From Bin87 sp963663945 (GTDB lineage: Bacteria > Chloroflexota > Dehalococcoidia > Lucifugimonadales > UBA3495): a stretch of 64,000 bases of DNA. Both the position numbers and the translations under genes were made by a program. The DNA is taken from assembly GCA_963663945.1 (NCBI GenBank), contig OY760687.1, forward strand, positions 2,356,001-2,420,000, written 5' to 3'. A model generated the notes under the pieces. It saw nothing but the letters and a program-made list of their open reading frames with translations. It was not told the DNA's origin and ran no database searches. Below are positions 47,421-55,582 of this stretch, one piece after another (positions within the stretch are counted from its first letter, which is position 1; each line of letters starts with the position of its first letter).

Positions 47421-48248
47421 TCAATCGATGCGACGGCCGCGCCAGTACTGGGGCGGCCGTTGGTAATCGTCATCGCGCCTGCCGCGACCGCCGCCGGAGC
47501 CGGAGATGCCGCGTGGTCCGCGCCGGAAAGGCCGGACAGCCAACCCCACGATGGCGCCCACCACAAACCCGCCGATGTGAGCAAAGAAGGCGGTGGAGAC
47601 CTCGTGGCTCACGCCGATTGAAAGGAGGCCCTGGATGGCCTGGAGCGCGAACCAGATCGCCAGGAGCCACACCGCGCGCAGCTCGATGACCGTGATCAGG
47701 AAGTAGATCAGCAGGGTGCGGATACGATTGCGGGGGTACAGGAGAAGGTAGGCGCCCATTACGCCGGAGATGGCGCCGCTGGCGCCGACCAGAGGGGTCT
47801 GGGAAGACGGGTCGATGGCGTAGTGGGACAGGGTCGCCAACACGCCGGCCACGAGGTAGAACAGCAGGTACTTGACGTGACCGAAGGTATCTTCGATGTT
47901 GTCGCCGAACACCCACAGAAACAGCATGTTGCCGATGAAGTGCATCAGGCTGCCATGGATGAACATGGACGTGAGCATCGTTCCCCAGGTCGGGATCGGG
48001 GAAGTGATGTCGATCCCACCGGAACCGATTGGGAGCAATTCGAAGCCCCGGCCCGATGAGAGCTCGGCGGGTATGAAGCCGAACTCCAGGAAAAACACGA
48101 AGATCGGCAGCCCGCCGCCACCAAAGAGGAACCCAAACCCTCCCAGGGTCATCTCGTAGAGGAATACGAGACAGTTGAGCCCGATCAGGACGAAGTTAAC
48201 GACCGGGACAGAGCCGTGACGCCGCCCGGCGTCGGAGATGGGGAGCAC
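47421..48248 (-). CDS. Rhomboid-family intramembrane serine protease
   Basis: 275 residues with at least six membrane segments. Catalytic Ser in GASGAISGVMGAYLLLYP and catalytic His in FAHIGGFVVGAIVG; HGSLMHFIGNMLFLWVFG is the L1/TM2 signature. The Arg/Gly-rich C-terminal tail (RGPRGISGSGGGRGRRDDD) is cytoplasmic and unstructured. GTG start 3 bases after the stop of the kinase-like gene upstream, so probably coupled to it. Confidence 0.9.
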   Translation of the reverse strand: MLPISDAGRRHGSVPVVNFVLIGLNCLVFLYEMTLGGFGFLFGGGGLPIFVFFLEFGFIPAELSSGRGFELLPIGSGGIDITSPIPTWGTMLTSMFIHGSLMHFIGNMLFLWVFGDNIEDTFGHVKYLLFYLVAGVLATLSHYAIDPSSQTPLVGASGAISGVMGAYLLLYPRNRIRTLLIYFLITVIELRAVWLLAIWFALQAIQGLLSIGVSHEVSTAFFAHIGGFVVGAIVGLAVRPFRRGPRGISGSGGGRGRRDDDYQRPPQYWRGRRID

Positions 48249-48250
48249 GG

Positions 48251-48961
48251 CTAGGCGGGGACTGCTGCCGCGATGTCTTCAGTGGCGTGGGCGATGATTT
48301 CAGCGGCCGTGCTCTGGGAAATGCGACCGATGTTTAGCATCAGATGGAACTTGGTGGGATCGTTCGCTTCGGCCCGGAAGAACTTGCGGTAGAAGGTTAC
48401 CCGAGCGTTCTCCAGCTCTTCTGAATATACGCGAGCCTCCTCGGGGGAGAACAACTCGCGCTTGGCCATGGTGTCGATACGAACATCCATCGGGGCGAGG
48501 AGGCCGACGTGGATCACGCCGGGCGCGTCCGCCAGGATCATGTTGCTGCCGCGGCCGATGATGACGACGTCTCCGCCGCCAGCCAACTCCTTGATGACGG
48601 ACGTAGTGGCCTCGATGAACGCCCGGTCGTGGACGTTTGATGAGAAAGCGGCGTCCGAAACCAGCTCGGTGTAGGCCTCTGCGGGCAGCATCTCGATGCC
48701 GCGGCCGAAGTAGGGTTCGGCGCCGGCGCCGGCGACGGCCGACCGCTCGAGAACGGTCTGCATGAAGCGGGCGACTTTTTCGCGGAACGGGACCACCCGC
48801 TGCTCTTTCTCGATCAGCCGGCTGATCGGCGAACCGACCAGGCGCGCCGCCTCGGAGAAGATGTACCGGTCCACGTAGTTCAGGCCCATGTTCTGGGCCA
48901 CGAGGTGGCCGATCTCCAGCGTGCCGCTGCCGATGACGCCGTTGATGGTGATAACCGGCAT
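48251..48961 (-). CDS. Cytidylate kinase-like protein
   Basis: 236 residues. The P-loop is MPVITINGVIGSGTLEIG, lacking the Lys of GxxGxGK: GVIGSGTLEIG has Thr at that place, so ATP binding or catalysis is doubtful. The rest (NYVDRYIFSEAA, GRGSNMILAD, ARVYSEELENARVTFYRKFF) matches the cytidylate kinase-like family. GGAGG lies before the ATG. Confidence 0.75.
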   Translation of the reverse strand: MPVITINGVIGSGTLEIGHLVAQNMGLNYVDRYIFSEAARLVGSPISRLIEKEQRVVPFREKVARFMQTVLERSAVAGAGAEPYFGRGIEMLPAEAYTELVSDAAFSSNVHDRAFIEATTSVIKELAGGGDVVIIGRGSNMILADAPGVIHVGLLAPMDVRIDTMAKRELFSPEEARVYSEELENARVTFYRKFFRAEANDPTKFHLMLNIGRISQSTAAEIIAHATEDIAAAVPA

Positions 48962-48987
48962 GATGATTCCTCCATCTCGGACGCTAA

Positions 48988-49575
48988 CTACGCCGTGTAT
49001 TGGGCCAGGACCCGCTCGCGACGACGGTGGTACTCGTCGGTGAGGAGGCCCATCGCGAAGGAGTCGTACCAATTGCCGTCTTTGCGGTGGGTACGGCGCA
49101 AGTGACCTTCAAGCACGAAACCCAGGTGGCGGAACATCTGCAATGCGTGCTCGTTGTACTCGGGAACGTCCACCCAGACTCGGTGGAGTTCGAGGTTGTC
49201 GAAAGCCTCGTCAAGGAGGGTGATCAGAGCCGAAGTCCCGTAGTGGTGGTGCCAAAGATCCTTGCGGCCAATCAGGATGAAGAGCTGCGCTTCTTCGAGG
49301 GGCCATTCGACCAGCAACTGGCCTTCGCCGATGTGGGCTTCGTCGGTGGCGTAAATGGAGTAAATGCGCCGCTCGTCCTGGTTGAACGTGTGCTGCCACG
49401 TGTCTTCATCGGCGTCCTGGATGGACTCGGGGGCGTAACCGATGTGGAGAGCGTGGCCGTCGGCGTCATCGGTGCCATACCACAGCGAGCTTACTTCGGG
49501 ATCACGCAGCCAATCACGGATGCGGGCAATATCGTCTCGGGAAACGTCTGAGCTCAGGCTAACTGTTGGGAACAT
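48988..49575 (-). CDS. GNAT family N-acetyltransferase
   Basis: 195 residues. The acetyl-CoA motif A region is LFILIGRKDLWHHHYGTSALITLLDEAF, with GTSALI in place of Q/RxxGxG/A; then LHRVWVDVPEYNEHALQMFRHLGF, typical of the RimJ/RimL subgroup. AGGAGG before the ATG. Substrate unknown. Confidence 0.82.
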   Translation of the reverse strand: MFPTVSLSSDVSRDDIARIRDWLRDPEVSSLWYGTDDADGHALHIGYAPESIQDADEDTWQHTFNQDERRIYSIYATDEAHIGEGQLLVEWPLEEAQLFILIGRKDLWHHHYGTSALITLLDEAFDNLELHRVWVDVPEYNEHALQMFRHLGFVLEGHLRRTHRKDGNWYDSFAMGLLTDEYHRRRERVLAQYTA

Positions 49576-49653
49576 ATACCGGCCTCCTAGAACTGCAATG
49601 GTAATGATTGTCCGACTTTCCGGGGGCCAAATTTAGTAGAAGGAATTACCCGG

Positions 49654-49659
49654 ATTATA
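49654..49659 (-). promoter_or_regulatory. -10 element upstream of the GNAT gene
   Basis: TATAAT on the minus strand, about 80 bases before the start. No clear -35. Confidence 0.35.
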
Positions 49660-49707
49660 ACACGGTGGGTGCGCGCGAAACGGGTCCAACACCGTCAGGA
49701 AGACGAT

Positions 49708-49733
49708 GGGGAGCGAACCGGAGTTCGCCCCCC
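49708..49733. repeat. Hairpin of the GGGGCG-like family after aroF
   Basis: GGGGAGCGAAC and GTTCGCCCCCC pair around a short loop with one bulge. No T-run on the minus strand. It marks the 3' end of the aroF transcript. Confidence 0.5.
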
Positions 49734-49763
49734 ACAGGGTCGATCGAGCATATAAACCGGGAG

Positions 49764-50837
49764 CTAATCTGCCGGTACGGCGACCTCGCTGCCGATGGCC
49801 TCGTAAGCCCATTCGAGCAGGTCGACGGTCTCATCCCAACCGATGCAGGAATCGGTAATGGAGATGCCATATTCCAGATCCGACGGATCTCCGCCGAGCT
49901 TCTGTGCACCGGGATGGATATTGCTCTCGAGCATGACGCCGATGAGATCGGAGTTGCCGGCCAGTCGCTGCTGCAGGACGTCGCGGAAAGCGATGTGCTG
50001 GCGGGTGTGGTCCTTGTTGGAATTGCCGTGGCTGCAATCCACCACTATTGGCGCAGGCGCGCCCGATTTGCGAAGAGCGTCCGCGGCGGTTGAGATGGAA
50101 CGCGCATCGAAATTGGTTCCGCTGCGCCCGCCGCGCATGACCAGGTGGCAGTTGGGATTGCCGCGGGTTTCGACAATGGAGGCCTGGCCGTCGTGGTCGA
50201 TGCCCAGGAAAGCCTGAGGGGTGCCGGCAGCGACGAGGGCGTCCACAGCGGTCTGGGGGTCCCCGTCAGTGCCATTCTTGAAGCCGACAGGCATGGACAG
50301 GCCGGAAGCCATCTGGCGGTGGATCTGGCTTTCGGTGGTACGTGCGCCGATGGCGGCCCAGGTGACGAGGTCAGCGACGTACTGGGGCACGATGGGGTCG
50401 AGGAATTCGGTGGCGGAACTCAACCCGGTTTCGGCGATCTCCATGAGGAGCTGGCGAGCGCGGTGCAGGCCGTCTTCGATCTGGTAGGTGTCGTTGAGGT
50501 TGGGGTCGTAAATGAGGCCCTTCCAACCTACGGTGGTGCGCGGCTTCTCGAAGTACACGCGCATGACGATCATGATGCGGTCGCTGAGCCGGTCGGCCAG
50601 GGGCTTGAGACGGGCCGCGTAGTCGATCGCGCCCGACTGGTCGTGTATGGAGCAGGGGCCAACGATCACGGCAAAGCGCTCGTCGTCGCCGTTGAGCACG
50701 TTCTTGAGTTGTCGCCGGCTTTCGAGCACGACCTCTTCTGCCTTCGTGGTAAGGGGAATGCGGGCCTCCAACTCCGAAGGCCTGATCAGCGCGTTGTTAC
50801 TCATCACGTTCACGTCTTTTGCCGGTGAGATTGCCAT
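49764..50837 (-). CDS. aroF: 3-deoxy-7-phosphoheptulonate synthase (type I, AroF/G/H-like)
   Basis: 357 residues. It makes DAHP from PEP and erythrose 4-phosphate, the entry to aromatic amino acids. Motifs: VGPCSIHD, KPRTTVGWKGL, GFKNGTDG, MRGGRSGTNFD, VDCSHGNSNKDH. GGAGG before the ATG. Directly upstream are a leader peptide (50944-51048) and a terminator (50886-50919), so it is probably controlled by attenuation that senses Tyr and Phe. Whether the enzyme also has feedback inhibition cannot be told. Confidence 0.95.
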   Translation of the reverse strand: MAISPAKDVNVMSNNALIRPSELEARIPLTTKAEEVVLESRRQLKNVLNGDDERFAVIVGPCSIHDQSGAIDYAARLKPLADRLSDRIMIVMRVYFEKPRTTVGWKGLIYDPNLNDTYQIEDGLHRARQLLMEIAETGLSSATEFLDPIVPQYVADLVTWAAIGARTTESQIHRQMASGLSMPVGFKNGTDGDPQTAVDALVAAGTPQAFLGIDHDGQASIVETRGNPNCHLVMRGGRSGTNFDARSISTAADALRKSGAPAPIVVDCSHGNSNKDHTRQHIAFRDVLQQRLAGNSDLIGVMLESNIHPGAQKLGGDPSDLEYGISITDSCIGWDETVDLLEWAYEAIGSEVAVPAD

Positions 50838-50885
50838 CTTTTGTCCTCCTGACGGTGCCGGATGCGAAGGGCCGATGTTACCAAC

Positions 50886-50919
50886 AAAAAGGACTTCAGC
50901 CTCCGTCCGGCTGAAGTCC
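50886..50919 (-). terminator. Attenuator terminator before aroF
   Basis: On the minus strand GGACTTCAGCC (50919-50909) pairs with GGCTGAAGTCC (50901-50891) and is followed by TTTTT (50890-50886). It stands between the leader peptide and aroF, and would stop transcription early. Confidence 0.85.
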
Positions 50920-50943
50920 TGCCAAAGTGGTTGTCACCAAGTT

Positions 50944-51048
50944 TTATCGGGCTTCCCATGCCGGGTTTACGCTGGCCGTGTTGCGGTAAGCGTAAAAGTA
51001 AAAGGGGCGATAATACCCGGGGACGATTTGGCGGCAGGCGGTACTCAT
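50944..51048 (-). CDS. Aromatic-amino-acid attenuation leader peptide of aroF
   Basis: A 34-codon frame, ATG at 51048, TAA at 50944-50946. Residues 12-21 are YYRPFYFYAY: five Tyr and two Phe codons in ten, followed by one Trp at 31. No Shine-Dalgarno precedes the ATG. A strong promoter (51059-51087) would start transcription about 4 bases before it, so the peptide should be translated from a leaderless message. Hand folding gives the pairs expected of attenuation (see the regulatory entry). No homologue is known to me, and the frame is too short for most ORF callers. Confidence 0.8.
   Translation of the reverse strand: MSTACRQIVPGYYRPFYFYAYRNTASVNPAWEAR
50949..51020 (-). promoter_or_regulatory. 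Attenuation fold of the aroF leader
   Basis: Minus-strand pairs found by hand. Pause hairpin: TTTACGCT (50996-50989, covering Phe and Tyr codons) with AGCGTAAA (50973-50966), which can extend by CCGGG (51020-51016) with CCCGG (50965-50961). Antiterminator: CCGGC (50964-50960) and GAAGCCC (50955-50949) with GGACTTC-A-GCCGG (50919-50907), one mismatch and a small internal loop. The antiterminator uses the 5' arm of the terminator and the segment of the pause hairpin, so the two states exclude each other. Confidence 0.6.
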
Positions 51049-51058
51049 TTCGACGAAA

Positions 51059-51087
51059 ATGCTACTCCCGTCATATTGCGTTGTCAA
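51059..51087 (-). promoter_or_regulatory. Promoter of the leader peptide and aroF
   Basis: TTGACA (51082-51087), a 17-base spacer and TAGCAT (51059-51064) on the minus strand. The expected start point, about 51052, is 4 bases before the leader ATG. Confidence 0.7.
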
Positions 51088-51150
51088 CGGCAGGAATGGC
51101 CGTATTTTGGAAATCGCTCGTGTAGTCGTACGCGGGCGGCACGATTCGAC

Positions 51151-51969
51151 CTAATTCGACCGTCCCGCGAGTTCGGCGACGACGGCGGCCCCACGGTCAG
51201 CCGCTTGCTCATCGGGGCCGTCGGACAGGGCCCGAACCAGTTGGCTTCCAACCACCGCCGCGTCGGCCCTCTTGCCCACGTCCAGCACGTGTTCCCGACG
51301 AGAGATCCCGAACCCAACGGCGATGGGCAGATCAGTACGCGTGCGGACCCGGTCGACGAGGTCGAGACCGCGCTCGGACACCTCGGACCGGGCGCCGGTG
51401 ATCCCCACCACGCTGGTGCAGTAGACGAAACCGCCGCCCATGGCGACCGACCGCTCGATACTCTCGTCGGTGCTGGTCGGAGCGAGCAACGGGATCAGGC
51501 GGACGCCACAGGGATTGAGTTCGGACACAAACACCCCAGCCTCCGAACTCGGCAAATCAACGATGATCAGCCCGTCGACGGTCGCCTCGGAACACGCGGC
51601 GGCAAATTCCTTGAGGCCGAAGGACATGACCGGATTGTAGTACCCCATCAAGATGAGCGGGGTGTCGCCAACGTGCGGACGGAGCGCAGCCGCGGTATCC
51701 AGGCAGTCCCGTGCGGTGACGCCGTTTTGCAAGGCCACGTAGCTGGAGGCCTGGATCACGGGGCCCTCGCCAATGGGATCGCTGAACGGTATGCCCAGCT
51801 CGATGGCATCGGCGCCGGCTTCCACCAGTCGCGGCACGACGTCCAGGGCGGCGTCCTTGTAAGGGTGACCGACGGTCATGAACACCACCAGACCGGGGCG
51901 GTCCTCGGCTTTGATAGCGGCGAACTTGGCAGCGATACGGTCAGGACGGGTTGCAGTCGAGATTGACAT
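51151..51969 (-). CDS. trpA: Tryptophan synthase alpha chain
   Basis: 272 residues from the ATG at 51969. TIM barrel that cleaves indole-3-glycerol phosphate. VVFMTVGHP, ELGIPFSDP, GYYNPVM, VDLPSSE and VGFGISRREH are conserved. In IELGIPFSDPIGEGPVIQ the catalytic Glu (position 49 in E. coli) is present, while the position of the other catalytic residue, Asp60, holds Glu; some relatives share this. No trpB is adjacent. It lies upstream of aroF on the same strand, but aroF has its own promoter. Confidence 0.93.
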   Translation of the reverse strand: MSISTATRPDRIAAKFAAIKAEDRPGLVVFMTVGHPYKDAALDVVPRLVEAGADAIELGIPFSDPIGEGPVIQASSYVALQNGVTARDCLDTAAALRPHVGDTPLILMGYYNPVMSFGLKEFAAACSEATVDGLIIVDLPSSEAGVFVSELNPCGVRLIPLLAPTSTDESIERSVAMGGGFVYCTSVVGITGARSEVSERGLDLVDRVRTRTDLPIAVGFGISRREHVLDVGKRADAAVVGSQLVRALSDGPDEQAADRGAAVVAELAGRSN

Positions 51970-52098
51970 TGGCAGCACTCGGGAGGTTCGGATTGCAACT
52001 AGACTATCCTACGGGCCGGCGGGTGTCCAGACAGCCCCGGGCAGGGTCGGGGCGCCGCGATTCCGGATCATCCTTCTGGCTGGTTTGCGCTCACCGAT

Positions 52099-52866
52099 TT
52101 ACAGTCCGAGCCATGCGCTGAACACGGCAACCAGGTTCTGGGCGGCGTGGACCGCGATACAGGGCCACAGAGAGCCGGTGCGGTGGTACAGGAAGCCCAG
52201 GAGCAGGCCGGTGACGAACACGGGCAGCAGCAAGGCGGGAGCGAGGTGGAGCGCGGAGAACACGACCGCCGATACGACGAGGGCCGGCGCGAATCCCCAA
52301 CGGTTGATGAGGCCGCGCAGAATGAATCCGCGGAAGAACACCTCCTCGGCAACCGGTGTCCAGACCGCCAGGACCACGGCGCTGAATACGACCCAACCTC
52401 CGGGCAGCAGCAGTCCGTCCGGAAGCTCGGGAGGCATCAGGAAGTCCCAACCCAAAGCCAGCGCGGCCATGGTGTACACCTGGGCGAACCCGAGGCTGCA
52501 AATTAACGCGGCTACCACCAGCGCCGTGGTGATAACGCGCGAAGTGCGAGGTCTGGTGAACCCGACCAGGGCCAATGGGGGCGGCCAGGCGCGGATGGCG
52601 AGGAGCCATACCAAGAGGACCTGGAGCACTCCCAGGACGGTGGCGGAAATCACGGCGGCGACGGCGAGCGGGATCAACAGAGCCAGGGACGCGACCAGCA
52701 CCGCGGAGGGCACAAGCACCATCAACCCGAGAGCGGGCTGCCAGATACCCCACGGGCGGGCGCCGGCCCTAACGGGAGCAGCCGCAAACACTGCCTGGCA
52801 CCCAGGACAATCTGGCGTGCCGGGCGCAAGCGCGGCGCCGCAATGGGTGCAGAACGATTGCATCAT
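52099..52866 (-). CDS. CPBP-type intramembrane metalloprotease with N-terminal zinc ribbon
   Basis: 255 residues. A zinc ribbon at the start (FCTHCGAALAPGTPDCPGC) is followed by at least seven membrane segments. The CPBP/abortive infection (Abi) signature AEEVFFRGFILRGL (EExxxR), then FSALHLAP (FxxxH) and CIAVHAAQN (HxxxN) is complete. It would cleave membrane substrates, as in CAAX processing or bacteriocin immunity. The ATG at 52863-52866 has no clear ribosome binding site. Confidence 0.87.
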   Translation of the reverse strand: MMQSFCTHCGAALAPGTPDCPGCQAVFAAAPVRAGARPWGIWQPALGLMVLVPSAVLVASLALLIPLAVAAVISATVLGVLQVLLVWLLAIRAWPPPLALVGFTRPRTSRVITTALVVAALICSLGFAQVYTMAALALGWDFLMPPELPDGLLLPGGWVVFSAVVLAVWTPVAEEVFFRGFILRGLINRWGFAPALVVSAVVFSALHLAPALLLPVFVTGLLLGFLYHRTGSLWPCIAVHAAQNLVAVFSAWLGL

Positions 52867-53058
52867 GAAAACGTCAGCGTGGATGTACCCCAAAGTTGGA
52901 CGATGCAGTATAGAGCACAGGCGCGACCGGAGGCTGGTGTGGCACCGGCCGGCAGACCCGCCGGGGCGCCGGTCCCATTTGCCAACTTGGGCGCATTGGG
53001 CCATAATTGCGGACGCCCGTCTGGACAGCAGATCACGGCGATGTTGCGGGGAGAGCGA

Positions 53059-53280
53059 ATGTCCACAGCTTCCGATTCACCAGGGTTTCTGCGTATGGCC
53101 CAGGCGTTGGGTCTGGACGTGTCCGACGAAGAACGGGCGCAAGACTTGGCCCGTCGCGTAGGGCTGATGCGGGAAGGCTTGGCCCGTCTGTACGAGATCG
53201 ACGTCTCCGGCGCCGAGTCCCCGTCGGCCTTTGTCCCGTCGTTGCATCAAGAACCCAGCGCCGGAACCGGGAGAGGCTGA
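53059..53280 (+). CDS. GatC/AtzG-like small amidase subunit
   Basis: 73 residues, start at 53059 with GGGGAG upstream. Helical (LRMAQALGLDVSDEERAQDLARRVGLMREGLARLYEIDVSG) with a Pro-rich end (SPSAFVPSLHQEP), the shape of GatC and AtzG, which wrap around the amidase. It stops 3 bases before the amidase gene. Identification by size, helical shape and context. Confidence 0.65.
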   Translation: MSTASDSPGFLRMAQALGLDVSDEERAQDLARRVGLMREGLARLYEIDVSGAESPSAFVPSLHQEPSAGTGRG

Positions 53281-53283
53281 ACC

Positions 53284-54696
53284 ATGGCAGGCAACGAACT
53301 TCATTACATGTCGGCCTGGGAACTTTCGGGCCTCATCCGAACCCGAGAGGTATCCCCCGTCGATGTCGTGGAGGCGTGCCTGGCGCGGATCGAGGAGACG
53401 GAACCGACTCTCAATTCCTTCATCACCCTGATGCCCGAGGCGGCACGGGACGCGGCGCGACGCGCGGAGGCCGAGATCGGGCGAGGGAATTATCGCGGGC
53501 CGCTGCACGGCATTCCGGTGGGCTTAAAGGACCTGTTCAACACGGCAGGGGTCAAGACCACCTCGGGCACACGGATCTACGATAACTTCGTGCCCGCAGA
53601 GGACTGCACGGTGGCCGCAAAATTCAGCCAGGCCGGCGCGATCCTGCTGGGCAAGCTCAACATGCACCCCTTCGCGTTCGGGCCCACGGGCGAGAACGGC
53701 GATTACGGCCACATGCACAACCCGTGGAACCCGGAACGGATCACCGGCGGTTCCAGCGGGGGAAGCGGATCCGCCGCCGCGGCCGGACAGTGCACGATCA
53801 CCATGGGCAGCGACACGGGCGGCAGCGTCCGGATACCCGCGGCGCTGTGCGGGATCGTGGGCCTGAAACCCACCTACGGGCGGGTGAGCCGCGCCGGATT
53901 GACGCCGTTGTCGTGGTGCCTGGACCATCCCGGGCCGATGGTAAGAACCGTTGAAGACGCCGCGTTGGCCATGAACGTCATCGCCGGATACGATCCTCGG
54001 GATCATGCAACGTCGGACGCGCCGGTCCCAGACTACACGACGGCGCTGACCGGAGACATCCGCGGCTTGCGCATCGGCGTCGTGAAGGAATATTTCGAAA
54101 CGGAAATCGATCCGGCAGTGGCGGCGGCGACACAGCAGGCGATCACTATGCTGGGCGAGTTGGGCGCGGAGATTGTGGACGTTTCCCTGCCGCTGTACGA
54201 GTACGCCCAGCCCATCAGCAACGCCATCCTCAGCGCTGAGGCGACCGCGGCCCATCGGGACGTTCTGCTCAGCGACGGCGACAAGATGTACCCGCAGGTT
54301 CGCGAGCGCCTGGAGGAAGGCCTCTTCATCTCTGCAGCGGAATACCTGAGGGCGCAGCAGGCACGGCAGGTTTTCTGCCAGCAGGTGGCCGGCTTGCTGG
54401 AATCCGTTGACCTCCTGGCCGGTCCGGTTGAGCCGGTGACGGCCCCGAAGATCCTGGAAAGGCGCATCGAGATCGGCGGGCAAGCGTTGCCGGCGGTGCC
54501 CATGCTGACGAAATACACGCGGGTGTACAACATCACCGGCTCGCCGGCGATATCCGTACCCTGCGGATTTGGACCGGACGGGCTGCCCGTGGGGCTGCAC
54601 CTGGCGGGTCGCAACTTCGCCGAACTGACCGTGCTGCGCGCCGCATACGCGTACCAGCAGGCGACGAACTGGCACGCCCAGCGGCCCCCGCTGTAG
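53284..54696 (+). CDS. Amidase signature family enzyme (GatA/AtzF-like)
   Basis: 470 residues. Catalytic Lys in VGLKDLFNTAG, cis-Ser in GGSSGGSGSAAAAG, nucleophile Ser in TMGSDTGGSVRIPAALCG: the full Ser-cisSer-Lys triad. Its partner gene upstream is GatC-like, so a heterodimer of the AtzE/AtzG type is likely. The substrate may be an allophanate, biuret or amide; a true GatCAB role is unlikely because no gatB is present here. Transcribed with the small subunit. Confidence 0.88.
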   Translation: MAGNELHYMSAWELSGLIRTREVSPVDVVEACLARIEETEPTLNSFITLMPEAARDAARRAEAEIGRGNYRGPLHGIPVGLKDLFNTAGVKTTSGTRIYDNFVPAEDCTVAAKFSQAGAILLGKLNMHPFAFGPTGENGDYGHMHNPWNPERITGGSSGGSGSAAAAGQCTITMGSDTGGSVRIPAALCGIVGLKPTYGRVSRAGLTPLSWCLDHPGPMVRTVEDAALAMNVIAGYDPRDHATSDAPVPDYTTALTGDIRGLRIGVVKEYFETEIDPAVAAATQQAITMLGELGAEIVDVSLPLYEYAQPISNAILSAEATAAHRDVLLSDGDKMYPQVRERLEEGLFISAAEYLRAQQARQVFCQQVAGLLESVDLLAGPVEPVTAPKILERRIEIGGQALPAVPMLTKYTRVYNITGSPAISVPCGFGPDGLPVGLHLAGRNFAELTVLRAAYAYQQATNWHAQRPPL

Positions 54697-54752
54697 TCCG
54701 GTTCCGGAGCGCAGCAACGACTCTCCCATCATCGGCAGGAACCGCGAAAGCA

Positions 54753-55514
54753 GTGGCTACAATAAACGCCGTAACCTTCGATCTCTGGCAGACGCTGATC
54801 CTGGACAACCGGGAACTGGGCCTCCAGCGAGCCCAGGTGCGCCTTGATGGCGCGCGGGATCTGCTGGCCGAGCAGGGCATACACCACGACCCGGACCACA
54901 TCCGAGAAGCTTACCGGGGATGCTACCGAGCGTGCCGGGCGGTCCGCAACAACAACGCGGACGTGAGTTTCCGCGAGCAGGTGGAGATCTTCGTCAACCT
55001 GATCGAAGATGGGCTGGTCGCGCGTTTGCCGGAGCCAACGGTCGCGGAGATCGAGAGGATATACGCAGAGTCCTTCTTCGACTATCCGCCGCGATTCCAC
55101 GAGGCGACCAAGGCAACGCTGGAATCGGTTCACCAGATGGGGTTGCGAATCGGCCTGATATCAAATACGGGAATGACGCCCGGGTATACCTTCCGGCAAT
55201 TCCTGGAGCAGCATGGCCTCGCCGCCTACTTCCAGACGATGACCTTTTCCGACGAAGTGCTGTTGGCCAAGCCTTCGGATGAAATATTCCTGATGACCAT
55301 CGGCGCTTTGGATTCGAGCCCGGCGGACACCATCCACGTGGGCGATCACGTCAGCAACGACGTGGTCGGAGCTAACCGGGTGGGCATGAAATCCGTTTGG
55401 ATACGCGGTTTCTACGAGCCCGAGGATCCGGACGACCCGGACAGCAAAGCGGACGCCGAGGTTGACGACCTGTCAGGCGTGGCGGCAGCGATACGGGAAC
55501 TTATCACCGGCTGA
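54753..55514 (+). CDS. HAD-family hydrolase with altered motif I
   Basis: 253 residues, GTG start with AGGA upstream. Motif I is VTFDLWQTLILD: the first Asp is present, the second Asp of DxD is Trp, as in a dehalogenase-like or non-phosphatase branch (compare FDAYGTL and FDLWGTL). Motif II LISNTG, motif III LAKPSDEIF and motif IV HVGDHVSNDVVG are present. A phosphatase role is thus doubtful; a 2-haloacid dehalogenase-type or other role is possible. Confidence 0.82.
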   Translation: MATINAVTFDLWQTLILDNRELGLQRAQVRLDGARDLLAEQGIHHDPDHIREAYRGCYRACRAVRNNNADVSFREQVEIFVNLIEDGLVARLPEPTVAEIERIYAESFFDYPPRFHEATKATLESVHQMGLRIGLISNTGMTPGYTFRQFLEQHGLAAYFQTMTFSDEVLLAKPSDEIFLMTIGALDSSPADTIHVGDHVSNDVVGANRVGMKSVWIRGFYEPEDPDDPDSKADAEVDDLSGVAAAIRELITG

Positions 55515-55582
55515 CACCACGATCGATTGGCGGTTCTCAGGATGGGAGCGGTCGAGCCTCATCGGGCGCAGGGAGCATAACC

